Of a stretch of 24,648 bases of DNA, positions 15,993 to 23,558 are shown in pieces. The notes beneath the pieces are model-generated. The model was not told the DNA's origin, ran no database searches, and was given only the letters and a program-made list of their open reading frames with translations. Numbering within the stretch: the first letter of the stretch is position 1; every line of letters begins with the position of its first letter. This DNA comes from JAAYFT01 sp041655755. GTDB lineage: Bacteria > Bacillota > Clostridia > Tissierellales > Tissierellaceae. The position numbers and the translations under genes were made by a program. The stretch spans positions 1 to 24,648 of the forward strand of contig JBBAEY010000027.1 of assembly GCA_041655755.1 (NCBI GenBank), read 5' to 3'.

Positions 15993-16313
15993 ATGAAAGA
16001 AATAATATAAAATAAACTGATTAGGGACAGGATTCCCGAAATTATAGAAGAATCTGGCAAGAGGGCCCTGGTAGAAGAAGCCAAAGGGCAAGACCTGCTT
16101 GATCTACTTAATAGAAAACTTTTAGAAGAATTAGCAGAATTTCAGGAAAGTGGAGACATAGAAGAATTGGCTGATTTAGTGGAAGTTGTCTATGCAATAC
16201 TAGACCATAAAGATATTGCCTTGGAAGAATTCGAAGATATTAGAAATGAGAAAAATGAAAGAAGAGGGGCCTTTGGGAAGGGGCTCTTGCTTAGGAAAGT
16301 TATTGAAGATTAA
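15993..16313 (+). pseudogene. Phosphoribosyl-ATP pyrophosphohydrolase-like gene with early stop
   Basis: An ATG at 15993, well placed after AGAGGTGG, begins M-K-E-I-I and then hits TAA at 16008-16010. The same frame continues open to TAA 16311-16313 with NKLIRDRIPEIIEESGK, LLEELAEFQESGDIEELADLVEVVYAI and EKNERRGAFGKG. This is the small all-alpha MazG/HisE-like family that usually starts ..YNKLVRDKIPEII. The stop replaces the expected Tyr codon (TAT/TAC to TAA), so one base change has probably inactivated it. No alternative ATG lies soon after the stop. Confidence 0.75.
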
Positions 16314-16362
16314 AGGAGGGGGTTACCGAGAAATTTTTAAAAGGAAAAATTGATACATTATA

Positions 16363-16443
16363 AAATTACCTGATTTGAAAGAAGCATTTCCAGACTTAGA
16401 GAAGGTGGTCCAAATTCTGCATGAAAATTATCGAAAAAGATAG
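16363..16443 (+). other. Short unidentified coding-like remnant
   Basis: In the 218-base gap before the STAND gene, one frame without a start codon reads KLPDLKEAFPDLEKVVQIL, then HENYRKR and a TAG at 16441-16443. It has protein-like composition but no start or ribosome site, and I cannot assign it. It may be the tail of a deleted gene, or chance. The rest of the gap shows no clear promoter. Confidence 0.25.
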
Positions 16444-16531
16444 GGCACCACTCAGGGAATTCACGGATACCCTAGGCCTTATCAGTAAGTGTCTATATAA
16501 ATTAAAGTAATATTCCTAGGAGGAGATTTGT

Positions 16532-19504
16532 ATGATATCAATTTTTGTTTCAAGTACCTTTAAGGATATGCAAGCAGAGAGGGATATGCTCAACATATAT
16601 GTCCTACCTGAAATTAGGGAACATATGCGAGCCTATGGGGAGGAGGTATCCTTTATTGATTTGCGTTGGGGAATCAATACAGAGGCCTTGGAAGGTGAGG
16701 AAAGTAGCCGTAAAATCTTATCTGTTTGCCTAGATGAGATAGATAAATCAAAACCCTACTTTATTGCTTTTTTAGGGGATAGATATGGTTGGATTCCTGA
16801 AGAAAGTCTAATAAAAAATGCTCTGAAGGAGAAGGATGGGGAACTTTCCTATCTTGCGGTGGACAAAAAAAGCGTTACCGCCTTGGAAATTGAATATGGG
16901 GCATTACACGACCTAGGTCTTATAGATCATTGCTTGTTTTATTTTCGCGAACCCTTTAATACAGAGGGTCTTGAAGAGGAATATAAAGACCTATTTTCAA
17001 GTGAAAGCGAAGTACACAAAAAAAGACTAGATGCACTAAAAGCTCGCATCGTTAATGGTGGGGCCAAGCCAAAAAATTATAATGTATATTGGGATGAAAA
17101 GAAAAACCAGATAAGTGGCCTGGAGAAACTTAAAGAACAGATAATAAAGGACCTTAAAGATTTAATAGACAAGGATTTTAAAGATGTGAAACGATTAAGT
17201 TGGCAGGAGCAAGCTATGGTTAGAACAAATCTATTGTTTAAACAAAAATTAAGATTATTTTCTGCACGAAAAGATCTTGCCAATGAAATTGAAAACAAAA
17301 TTCTCTCTCAAACTACAAAGTTAGTTACCATAAGGGGAGAGATGGGTTTTGGGAAAACCACCATGATAGCTAAATTAAGGGCAAAGCTTGAGGAGGCTAG
17401 AGCTAAAGCTGTGCCAATCGTATGTGGACAAGACTCAATCACTACCTATAATCTAGATGTTTTGAGGCAACTTGCATTTGCTTTAGAAGGATTTTTGGGG
17501 AAAGCAAAATATACCATTGATGACGGGCCAGAGTATAGGCCTGGCACTCTTTCCAAGGACTGGATAACAATACTAAGGGAACTAATATATGAATGCAAGG
17601 ATAAATTTACAGAGCCAATTATAGTCTTTATCGATGGCGCTGAACGTTTAAATGATTTTGAAAACTTTAAAGATTCTCTTAAGAGGCTGTTAGGTAAGTT
17701 ATCTAATAATATTGTATTTGTTATATCTTTAGGAGATGAGGACTTAGAGATTTCCTCAAAACTTAATGAGAGGATTAGGCAAACTAGCTATATACTTGAA
17801 GAGATAGGACAAGATGAAAGAAAATTAGTTATTGAAAAACTAGAATCCCTAGAATATAGAAAAGAATTAGCGTTAGAGGTTAAGGATAAGATAATTTCAT
17901 TAGAGGAGGCAAAGAATCCTTTCTACTTATCCTTAATGTACCAGCGTATGCTTATGTTAGATAGGGAAGACTTTAAAGAAATTGTACGCCTTGGAGATGG
18001 ATTACAGGGACAAATTAGTTTTATGCTAGACCTAGTTAAGGGAGCATCCAAGGATGTAAGTGGTCTAAGTGCTGAGGTAATGATAGAAGCAGCAGATAGG
18101 ATAAACAGCAAGCAATGTAGGGAAATATTAAAGCTTATAGCTGTATCTCGTCGCGGCCTAAGGGAGAGCGATTTGCAAAATATATTTAGGCAAACAGGTA
18201 AAGAATATGTAAGTATTGACTTCTATGTGTTCCATAGATATATGGATCAGTACTTCTACCAGTTAAATGATGGACGAATCAATTTCACAAATGAAAGCTT
18301 TAGGTTAGGTATATTAAAAAATATAAGGGAAGCAGAACTCAAAGAAATTCAAGAAGAAATCTTTAGCCATTTAAAGACCCTATATGATAATGAACCGGTA
18401 TTCAAAGATGAATTTACTTGGCTAGCATGGAAATTAGACAAGAAAAATGATTTGTTAAAAAAGCTTGAAGACTATAACTTGAGCCTTAATTATACATATG
18501 ATATGGATTTTTCTTATGCCAAAGGCTTTTACGATGTTAGCTTACAAGATAAAGGAAAGTGGTTAATTGAACTACTGAAATCTTATGATACACCAGTAGC
18601 TGTTGAAAGGATAATAAATATAGTTCGTTTTCAATTTATTTTTTTGTTTGAACTTGAATCCGCTGAGGTAAATATTTTACTCGATGTATTAATTCAAGCC
18701 ATGGAAAGTAGTAGGCATATAGCCATTGTATATAGGACTGAAACTTCTATAGTTGACCTAAGAGCCCTACCATATTTTATTGGTCAAGTATTTGAAAAAA
18801 CTCAAAAGTATGACAAGGCTCTGGAGTATTATAATGAAAATGTTAAGGTATATGATGAATGGGGAGAAGATGATCTCGGGAAGAAATTTATCTATGTACA
18901 AATCGGAAATGTGTACAAAGAACTAAAAGATTATCACAAATCTTTAGAATATTACAATATGGCAGCAGAAGAACATGAAATCTTAGCAAAAAAAGCATAT
19001 CAAATTTTATTTTTTGAACTTGATAAACTCACAAAGCTATATGAAATTATAGCGAATATATATGAAATACTGGGAGACTTTGAAAAGCAAGGGTTATACG
19101 AGAGAAAGGCAAATGAAATCAAGGAATTACAAAATACCATTAATGATGCTCATAGCCATGATTATGTTTCAGGATCTGGTTTTTGGAATCACTTGCTTTT
19201 TAAAAACAATATGGACAATGGCACTGAAGAGCTAGAAGCTGGAGATATACAAGGGGCAATGGAATCGTATAAAAATGCATTTGAAATTCTCGAAAACCAA
19301 TTTACCAAATGGCATAAGGAAGAAGATTTAAGCTATATAGGTGGATTATACATGAAACTTGCTAATGAATTTGAGGCTCTTGGAACTGAGGAATTACACC
19401 AAGAATGCTCAAGAAAGGCAAATATAATTACAGAAACTCTATCAGGTGGAAATGACGGAGTAAAATATTACACTGACTTTGAGACTAGGTGGTATAAGTT
19501 TTAG
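16532..19504 (+). CDS. DUF4062 / STAND P-loop ATPase with TPR-like repeats
   Basis: A 990-residue multidomain protein. The N-terminal DUF4062 domain (about 1-145) has VSSTFKDMQAERD, DLRWGI and FLGDRYGWIPEE, the pattern shared with eukaryotic NPHP3, TEP1 and NWD1. A STAND/NACHT-type ATPase follows: Walker A GEMGFGKT (269-276), Walker B PIIVFID with Asp368, and a winged-helix region near 530-550 (LIAVSRRGLRESDL). The C-terminal third has TPR-like helices such as YDKALEYYNENVKVY and YHKSLEYYNMAAEE. No membrane segment is seen. STAND proteins are ligand-triggered switches and several act in phage defence; the effector role of DUF4062 here is unknown. AGGAGGAG lies 6 bases before the ATG. Arg codons of CGN type appear more often than in most flanking genes, hinting at transfer. 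Confidence 0.85.
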   Translation: MISIFVSSTFKDMQAERDMLNIYVLPEIREHMRAYGEEVSFIDLRWGINTEALEGEESSRKILSVCLDEIDKSKPYFIAFLGDRYGWIPEESLIKNALKEKDGELSYLAVDKKSVTALEIEYGALHDLGLIDHCLFYFREPFNTEGLEEEYKDLFSSESEVHKKRLDALKARIVNGGAKPKNYNVYWDEKKNQISGLEKLKEQIIKDLKDLIDKDFKDVKRLSWQEQAMVRTNLLFKQKLRLFSARKDLANEIENKILSQTTKLVTIRGEMGFGKTTMIAKLRAKLEEARAKAVPIVCGQDSITTYNLDVLRQLAFALEGFLGKAKYTIDDGPEYRPGTLSKDWITILRELIYECKDKFTEPIIVFIDGAERLNDFENFKDSLKRLLGKLSNNIVFVISLGDEDLEISSKLNERIRQTSYILEEIGQDERKLVIEKLESLEYRKELALEVKDKIISLEEAKNPFYLSLMYQRMLMLDREDFKEIVRLGDGLQGQISFMLDLVKGASKDVSGLSAEVMIEAADRINSKQCREILKLIAVSRRGLRESDLQNIFRQTGKEYVSIDFYVFHRYMDQYFYQLNDGRINFTNESFRLGILKNIREAELKEIQEEIFSHLKTLYDNEPVFKDEFTWLAWKLDKKNDLLKKLEDYNLSLNYTYDMDFSYAKGFYDVSLQDKGKWLIELLKSYDTPVAVERIINIVRFQFIFLFELESAEVNILLDVLIQAMESSRHIAIVYRTETSIVDLRALPYFIGQVFEKTQKYDKALEYYNENVKVYDEWGEDDLGKKFIYVQIGNVYKELKDYHKSLEYYNMAAEEHEILAKKAYQILFFELDKLTKLYEIIANIYEILGDFEKQGLYERKANEIKELQNTINDAHSHDYVSGSGFWNHLLFKNNMDNGTEELEAGDIQGAMESYKNAFEILENQFTKWHKEEDLSYIGGLYMKLANEFEALGTEELHQECSRKANIITETLSGGNDGVKYYTDFETRWYKF

Positions 19505-19533
19505 TGGAGATTGCCAGTTAAGTGATCAAGAAA

Positions 19534-19566
19534 ATGTGCCACCGAGAACCGTCCCCCCTGGCACAT
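19534..19566 (-). repeat. REP-like palindromic repeat, copy 4
   Basis: The outer arms ATGTGCCA (19534-19541) and TGGCACAT (19559-19566) pair perfectly. The centre carries GAGAACCGTCCCC. It lies 30 bases after the STAND ATPase stop and just before the YitT gene, and is nearly identical to copy 3 in the same orientation. Confidence 0.85.
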
Positions 19567-19597
19567 AAAGACAGTAGAGTGGAAGGAAGTGTATTGG

Positions 19598-20458
19598 ATG
19601 AAACACAAAGAGAAATGGTATAGGACCCTATATAGTTATTTACTAATAGCCATAGGCTCATTAATTATGGCAATGGCACTTGTTTATTTTTTAGCCCCAA
19701 ATACCATAGCACCGGGTGGGGTCACGGGCTTTGCAGTAGTTATAGAGAAGATAGGAAGTATACCAATTTACGTGACGAATTTGGCCTTAAATATACCCTT
19801 GTTTATATTAGGATTTAAGATTTTGGGAAAGGAAACAGCCGCAAAGACCTTGTTTTCAACATTGGCACTATCCCTTTTCCTAAAAATACTTCCTCCCCTA
19901 GTGTTGACGCATGATTTATTGTTGTCCTCAATTTTTGGGGGCCTCTTGGGAGGTATCGGTCTTGGCCTAGTATTTAAATTTGGCGGTACAACTGGTGGAA
20001 CTGACCTGGCAGCAGCCATATTAAACAACAAGTTTCAGGCCCTGAGCATGGTAGGATTCATGACTGCCATAGACCTATTTGTAGTAGCATTTGCAGGTGT
20101 GATTGAAAGGCAGATAGAAATCTCCCTATACTCTGTTATAGCCATGTTTGTAACCATGAAGGTAGTGGATATAATTTTGGAAGGCATAAATTATGAAAAG
20201 GGGTTTTTTATTATCTCCGAAAAATCCCATGAGATAAGTGAAGGCCTACTAATTGAATTAGATCGAGGAGTGACCTTGTTAAAAGGAAAGGGCATGTACT
20301 CCAAGGAGAATAAGGATGTACTTCTTTGCGTTGTACCCAGGGCACAATTTACAAGGGTAAAAGAAATGGTCAAGGATATTGACCCCTATGCTTTTGTAAT
20401 GGTGGCTGAAATGTCAGAGGTACTTGGAGAAGGATTTACCTATGACTATAAACCATAA
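19598..20458 (+). CDS. YitT family membrane protein
   Basis: The 286-residue product has about five to six membrane helices in the first 190 residues (YitT_membrane), including NTIAPGGVTGFAVVIEK and GGTTGGTDLAAAIL. A cytoplasmic C-terminal DUF2179 domain follows (about 205-286), with SHEISEGLLIELDRGVTLLKGKGMYS and DPYAFVMVAEMSEVLGEGF. Members are widespread in Firmicutes and their function is largely unknown. The ATG at 19598 fits GGAAGGAAG upstream; an in-frame GTG at 19589 lies inside that site. It appears to be a single-gene unit between repeat copy 4 and the T-box region. Confidence 0.87.
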   Translation: MKHKEKWYRTLYSYLLIAIGSLIMAMALVYFLAPNTIAPGGVTGFAVVIEKIGSIPIYVTNLALNIPLFILGFKILGKETAAKTLFSTLALSLFLKILPPLVLTHDLLLSSIFGGLLGGIGLGLVFKFGGTTGGTDLAAAILNNKFQALSMVGFMTAIDLFVVAFAGVIERQIEISLYSVIAMFVTMKVVDIILEGINYEKGFFIISEKSHEISEGLLIELDRGVTLLKGKGMYSKENKDVLLCVVPRAQFTRVKEMVKDIDPYAFVMVAEMSEVLGEGFTYDYKP

Positions 20459-20515
20459 TCTATAAAAGAAATAGTGGAATTTATTAAATCCGTAAGATAA
20501 TTTTTCAAATTTCAC

Positions 20516-20544
20516 TTGACAAGAATGAAAATAGGGAGTATGAT
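20516..20544 (+). promoter_or_regulatory. Sigma-A promoter of the T-box/binding-protein unit
   Basis: A consensus TTGACA (20516-20521) lies 17 bases from TATGAT (20539-20544), five of six matches to -10. The start site would be near 20551, just ahead of stem I of the T-box. Confidence 0.78.
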
Positions 20545-20550
20545 TAAAAA

Positions 20551-20802
20551 CAATATAAAAAAATCCAAGAAGCAAAGAGTAGCTATATCATTAGATTGTA
20601 CAGAGAACTGGGGGAGATGAGAGCCAGGAGATTGAAGGTATGGTGAAGAGAGTTGCAGAGATTAATGGGACAAAGCCTAGGCAAGTATCCCATTACGCAT
20701 TCAAAGCGTTACTTGATTCGAGTTGTAATTTTACATAGTTAAAGTACAATTAGAGTGGCACCGCGGGTCATGACTCGTCTCTTATATGAGGCGGGTCTTT
20801 TT
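20551..20802 (+). promoter_or_regulatory. T-box leader, probably tRNA-Arg sensing (Glu possible)
   Basis: The T-box sequence AGAGTGGCACCGCGGG is at 20752-20767, where TGG-type bases pair with the uncharged tRNA 3' end. A terminator hairpin follows at 20772-20797 with a T run to 20802. Stem I shows AGTA at 20578-20581 opposite GAA at 20645-20647. The bases after GAA read G-AGA-G, so the specifier is AGA (Arg, 20649-20651) if one base separates them, or GAG (Glu, 20648-20650) if none does. The minus-strand T-box at 23161 has AGG in the same place, a synonymous change that favours Arg. Uncharged tRNA should prevent termination and turn on the binding-protein gene. Confidence 0.88.
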
Positions 20803-20853
20803 GTATTCTAACGTGTATCTTGCAGACCAAATACAAAATTTAAGGAGGAAATT

Positions 20854-21726
20854 ATGAAGAAAAACATAGTATTTTTATTAGTAGCAGTTTTATTGATGGG
20901 TCTTGTGCTTACAGCATGTGGTGGAGAGCCAGTGAAGGAAGAGGCCAAAGTAGATGTGGAAGAGCCTAGTAACCTGGAAGCCTCCAATGGGGAAGAACTT
21001 TCACCTATAGAAAAGATTAAACAAAAAGGCAAGTTAACAATGGGAACCAATGCAGATTATCCACCCTTTGAATTTCACGCCATGATTGATGGCAAAGACG
21101 AAATAGTTGGCTTGGATATTTCCATAGCAAAGTATATAGCTAAGGACTTGGGAGTTGAACTGGAGATAAAGGACATGGATTTTAGCAATCTTTTGGGGGC
21201 TGTAGGCTCTGAAATGATTGACATAATAGTCGCTGCCATGAATCCAACGCCAGAAAGGCTTGAAGAAGCCAATTTCTCCGACATCTACTATGAGGCTGAC
21301 ATAGCTGTCCTAGTAAAGAAAGACGATACAAGGGAGTTCAAGACTGAAGGGGATTTAATAGGCAAGACCATAGGTGTCCAGCTTGGCACCACCCAGGAAG
21401 AAGTAGCCAATGGCGTAGAAGATGCAGTTGTCAAAAGCTTTGGTACAAATTCAGATGCCATAATGAATCTAAAGACTGGCAAGGTAGATTGCGTACTTAT
21501 GGAATCAGTAGTTACCTCATCTTTTGCCAAGGTAAATGAGGACATAATAGTAGCTGAAGGCCTGGTCATAAAAAACCTATCAGAGGGCACTGCCATAGCG
21601 ACACAAAAAGGCAATGACGAGCTGGTCGAGTACATGAATATGTTAATTGATGAAATGAAGGACAAGGGCCTTATAGAGGAATGGTTCCTAGAAGCCCAGA
21701 CCTTAAGTGAAGAGAGCATAGATTAA
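20854..21726 (+). CDS. Polar amino acid ABC transporter, substrate-binding lipoprotein
   Basis: The 290-residue product has a signal peptide with lipobox LTAC (Cys22), an acidic linker (about 25-50) and a family 3 solute-binding domain: KLTMGTNADYPPFEF, GLDISIAKYIAKDLG, IIVAAMNPTPER, GVQLGTT. It delivers an amino acid, probably arginine or another polar one, to the permease/ATPase pair encoded convergently at 21756-23148. GGAGG at 20843-20847 sits just before the ATG. Expression is controlled by the T-box upstream, so the gene should be induced when the cognate tRNA is uncharged. A perfect palindromic terminator follows. Confidence 0.9.
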   Translation: MKKNIVFLLVAVLLMGLVLTACGGEPVKEEAKVDVEEPSNLEASNGEELSPIEKIKQKGKLTMGTNADYPPFEFHAMIDGKDEIVGLDISIAKYIAKDLGVELEIKDMDFSNLLGAVGSEMIDIIVAAMNPTPERLEEANFSDIYYEADIAVLVKKDDTREFKTEGDLIGKTIGVQLGTTQEEVANGVEDAVVKSFGTNSDAIMNLKTGKVDCVLMESVVTSSFAKVNEDIIVAEGLVIKNLSEGTAIATQKGNDELVEYMNMLIDEMKDKGLIEEWFLEAQTLSEESID

Positions 21727-21732
21727 AGAAAA

Positions 21733-21760
21733 ACTAGACCCACTATATAGTGGGTCTAGT
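21733..21760. terminator. Shared bidirectional terminator between convergent transporter units
   Basis: A perfect 28-base palindrome: ACTAGACCCACTAT (21733-21746) and its complement (21747-21760). Read on the minus strand it is followed by a T-rich stretch (GTTTTTCTTT), a strong terminator for the permease/ATPase unit. On the plus strand the T content is weaker. The ATPase stop codon (21756-21758) lies inside one arm. Confidence 0.85.
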
Positions 21761-22484
21761 ATTCTAAAACCTTTGACAGGAACTCTTTGGTCCGCAAGTT
21801 TTGTGGGTTTTCAAATAGTTCAACAGCAGTATTTACCTCTACAATCTCCCCATCACTCATAAATATGACCCTATCAGCTACCTGCTTTGCAAAGGCCATT
21901 TCATGGGTGACTACTATCATGGTCATACCAGTACTGGCTAGTCCCTTCATTACATTCAGGACCTCCCCCACCATTTCAGGGTCCAGGGCTGATGTAACCT
22001 CGTCAAACAACATTATCTTAGGGTCCATGGCTAGGGATCTGGCTATGGCAATTCTCTGTTTTTGCCCGCCAGACAAGGAGTCGGGATATACCTCTTTCTT
22101 GTCCAACAAGTCCATAGTCTCAAGCAATTCCAGGGCCTTCTCTTCTGCCTGGTTCTTTGATAGCCTGCCCGTTAGTATGGGGGCTAGGGTAATATTTTCT
22201 AGGACCGTCTTGTGGGGAAAGAGGTGGAAATGTTGAAACACCATGCCTATATGTTGTCTAGCCTTGTCAATTTCCTTGCCCAGTTTTGCCATATTCTTAC
22301 CGTCAATATATACATTTCCAGAGCTTGGCAACTCTAAAAAATTCATGCACCTAATCAAGGTACTCTTGCCAGAGCCAGAGGGGCCAATGAGACCAATGAC
22401 CTCCCCATCTCCTATTTCCAGATTAATATCCTTTAATATATGCTTATCTCCAAAATACTTGTTCAAATTTTCTATTTTAATCAT
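21756..22484 (-). CDS. Polar amino acid ABC transporter, ATPase
   Basis: A 242-residue GlnQ/ArtM-type ATPase. Walker A is GPSGSGKST (34-42), the Q-loop region is VFQHFHLFPH, the signature is LSGGQKQR, Walker B is IMLFDEVTSALD, and the switch His is in VVTHEM. The ATG at 22484 overlaps the permease stop by 8 bases (ATGATTAA), with AAAGGAG 11 bases upstream. An in-frame upstream start at 22514 lies inside the permease gene and is less likely. It powers import together with the permease upstream and the binding protein encoded on the other strand. Confidence 0.92.
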   Translation of the reverse strand: MIKIENLNKYFGDKHILKDINLEIGDGEVIGLIGPSGSGKSTLIRCMNFLELPSSGNVYIDGKNMAKLGKEIDKARQHIGMVFQHFHLFPHKTVLENITLAPILTGRLSKNQAEEKALELLETMDLLDKKEVYPDSLSGGQKQRIAIARSLAMDPKIMLFDEVTSALDPEMVGEVLNVMKGLASTGMTMIVVTHEMAFAKQVADRVIFMSDGEIVEVNTAVELFENPQNLRTKEFLSKVLEY

Positions 22485-23148
22485 TATGGGACAATCTCCT
22501 TTCAAGTAGGCCAATCAACTGTGACAGGCTAAAGGTAAAGATGAAATATATTATTGCAACTATAATCAAGGGATTAAAGGGCTGGAAGCTATTGCTCTGC
22601 ACTATTTTTGAAGCATACATTAGGTCAGCCACACCGATAGTTGAAGCTACTGAAGTTTCCTTTATCAGGGTTACAAATTCATTTCCCAGGGCTGGCAATA
22701 TATTCTTTACGGCCTGGGGCAGTATAATATACCTCATGGTCTGACCTTGGGTAATACCTAGGCTCCTACTGGCTTCAGTCTGCCCCTTGTCTATGGACTG
22801 TATGCCCGAGCGGATAATTTCTGCTACATAGGCAGCACTATTTAGGGATACTGCAATGAGGGCAGCGGCAAAACCGCTTATGTCCATTCCTATCATTACA
22901 TAGCTGCCAAAGTAGACCAGAGCAATCTGTACCATCATGGGGGTTCCCCGTACCACCTCTATATAGATAGTTGACAGGGCCTTTGGCAGCCTGTATTTTG
23001 ACAGTTTAAAGAGGCTGAGCAGGGACCCCAAGGTGCTTCCAATAATCAAGGATAAAAATGATAAGACCAAGGTAATCTTGATGCCAACCAAATAGTAGTA
23101 CCTGTACTTAATAAGTAATTTAATAATATTCAAATCCTTCACTCCCAT
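22477..23148 (-). CDS. Polar amino acid ABC transporter, permease
   Basis: A HisM/GlnP-type permease of up to 223 residues with about five membrane helices. It has the entry motif IEVVRGTPMMVQ and the EAA loop EASRSLGITQGQTMRYIILPQA that docks on the ATPase. The start is uncertain: the ATG at 23148 has no ribosome site, whereas the TTG at 23133 follows GGAGTGAAGG at a proper distance and would give 218 residues. It is the first gene after the minus-strand T-box, only 12 bases from that terminator's T run. One permease gene is enough, since such proteins form homodimers. Confidence 0.9.
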   Translation of the reverse strand: MGVKDLNIIKLLIKYRYYYLVGIKITLVLSFLSLIIGSTLGSLLSLFKLSKYRLPKALSTIYIEVVRGTPMMVQIALVYFGSYVMIGMDISGFAAALIAVSLNSAAYVAEIIRSGIQSIDKGQTEASRSLGITQGQTMRYIILPQAVKNILPALGNEFVTLIKETSVASTIGVADLMYASKIVQSNSFQPFNPLIIVAIIYFIFTFSLSQLIGLLERRLSHND

Positions 23149-23160
23149 ATATTTTATAAT

Positions 23161-23419
23161 AAAAAAACCCGCCTCTAGGAAAGAGACGAGTAATATACCC
23201 GTGGTGCCACTCTAATTGCAAGCTAGTCACCTAGATTACAACTCAGGTCAAATAACGCCTTGATTGCGGGGCGGGATACTTGCATTGGCTTTGTCCTACC
23301 CATTTCAGCAGCCCTCTTCATTGGGTTTTCCATTGCCGGCTTCCACCTAACCCGGCTCTCTAAAAAATGTATGGCCCAACTACTCCCTGCATCGAAAACA
23401 TTAAAAAATATTCACATTA
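23161..23419 (-). promoter_or_regulatory. Second T-box leader, controlling the permease/ATPase unit
   Basis: On the minus strand, stem I begins GCAGGGAGTAG, and its apical part reads AGAGAGCCGGGTTAGGTGG. The T-box AGAGTGGCACCACGGGT is at 23197-23213 (read in reverse), and a terminator ends in seven T residues at 23161-23167. The specifier strand reads GAA-G-AGG-G from 23319 down to 23312: AGG (Arg) with a one-base offset or GAG (Glu) with none. Large parts are near copies of the plus-strand T-box, for example GACAAAGCC and GCAAGTATCCC. Both transporter halves should therefore respond to the same tRNA. Confidence 0.88.
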
Positions 23420-23425
23420 GATTTA

Positions 23426-23454
23426 ATAATAATTGTAAACTCCTATTTTGTCAA
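23426..23454 (-). promoter_or_regulatory. Sigma-A promoter of the permease/ATPase T-box unit
   Basis: Read on the minus strand, consensus TTGACA (23454-23449) is 17 bases from TATTAT (23431-23426). Transcription would start near 23419, at the beginning of the T-box. It diverges from the zinc transporter promoter at 23488. Confidence 0.78.
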
Positions 23455-23487
23455 GAACTTTCCACAAATTTAATATTCATAGAATAA

Positions 23488-23516
23488 TTGACATATAGTA
23501 GGGTAGACTATATAAT
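23488..23516 (+). promoter_or_regulatory. Consensus sigma-A promoter of the metal transporter
   Basis: TTGACA (23488-23493), a 17-base spacer and TATAAT (23511-23516) make a perfect consensus promoter. One this strong is expected to need a repressor, and a dyad lies at the start site (23526-23546). Confidence 0.85.
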
Positions 23517-23525
23517 AGTAAATGC

Positions 23526-23546
23526 AAATGCAAATAACTTGCAATT
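23526..23546. promoter_or_regulatory. Candidate metalloregulator operator
   Basis: AAATGCAAA (23526-23534) and CTTGCAATT (23538-23546) form an inverted repeat with seven of nine matching positions around TAA. It covers the expected start site of the promoter at 23488. An additional ATGCAAATGCAAAT direct repeat overlaps its left half. Its size and position fit a Fur/Zur- or DtxR/MntR-type repressor site, but which one cannot be told. Confidence 0.5.
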
Positions 23547-23558
23547 GGAGGGATATAT

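Noticed and set aside
4051..19566. The four palindromic repeats as a CRISPR array
   Set aside because: They are kilobases apart, in two orientations, with no regular spacers and no cas genes.
21288..21719. Long minus-strand open frame opposite the amino acid binding protein
   Set aside because: It mirrors the codon pattern of the real gene, is rich in Ser/Pro/Phe as antisense frames are, and has no start signals.
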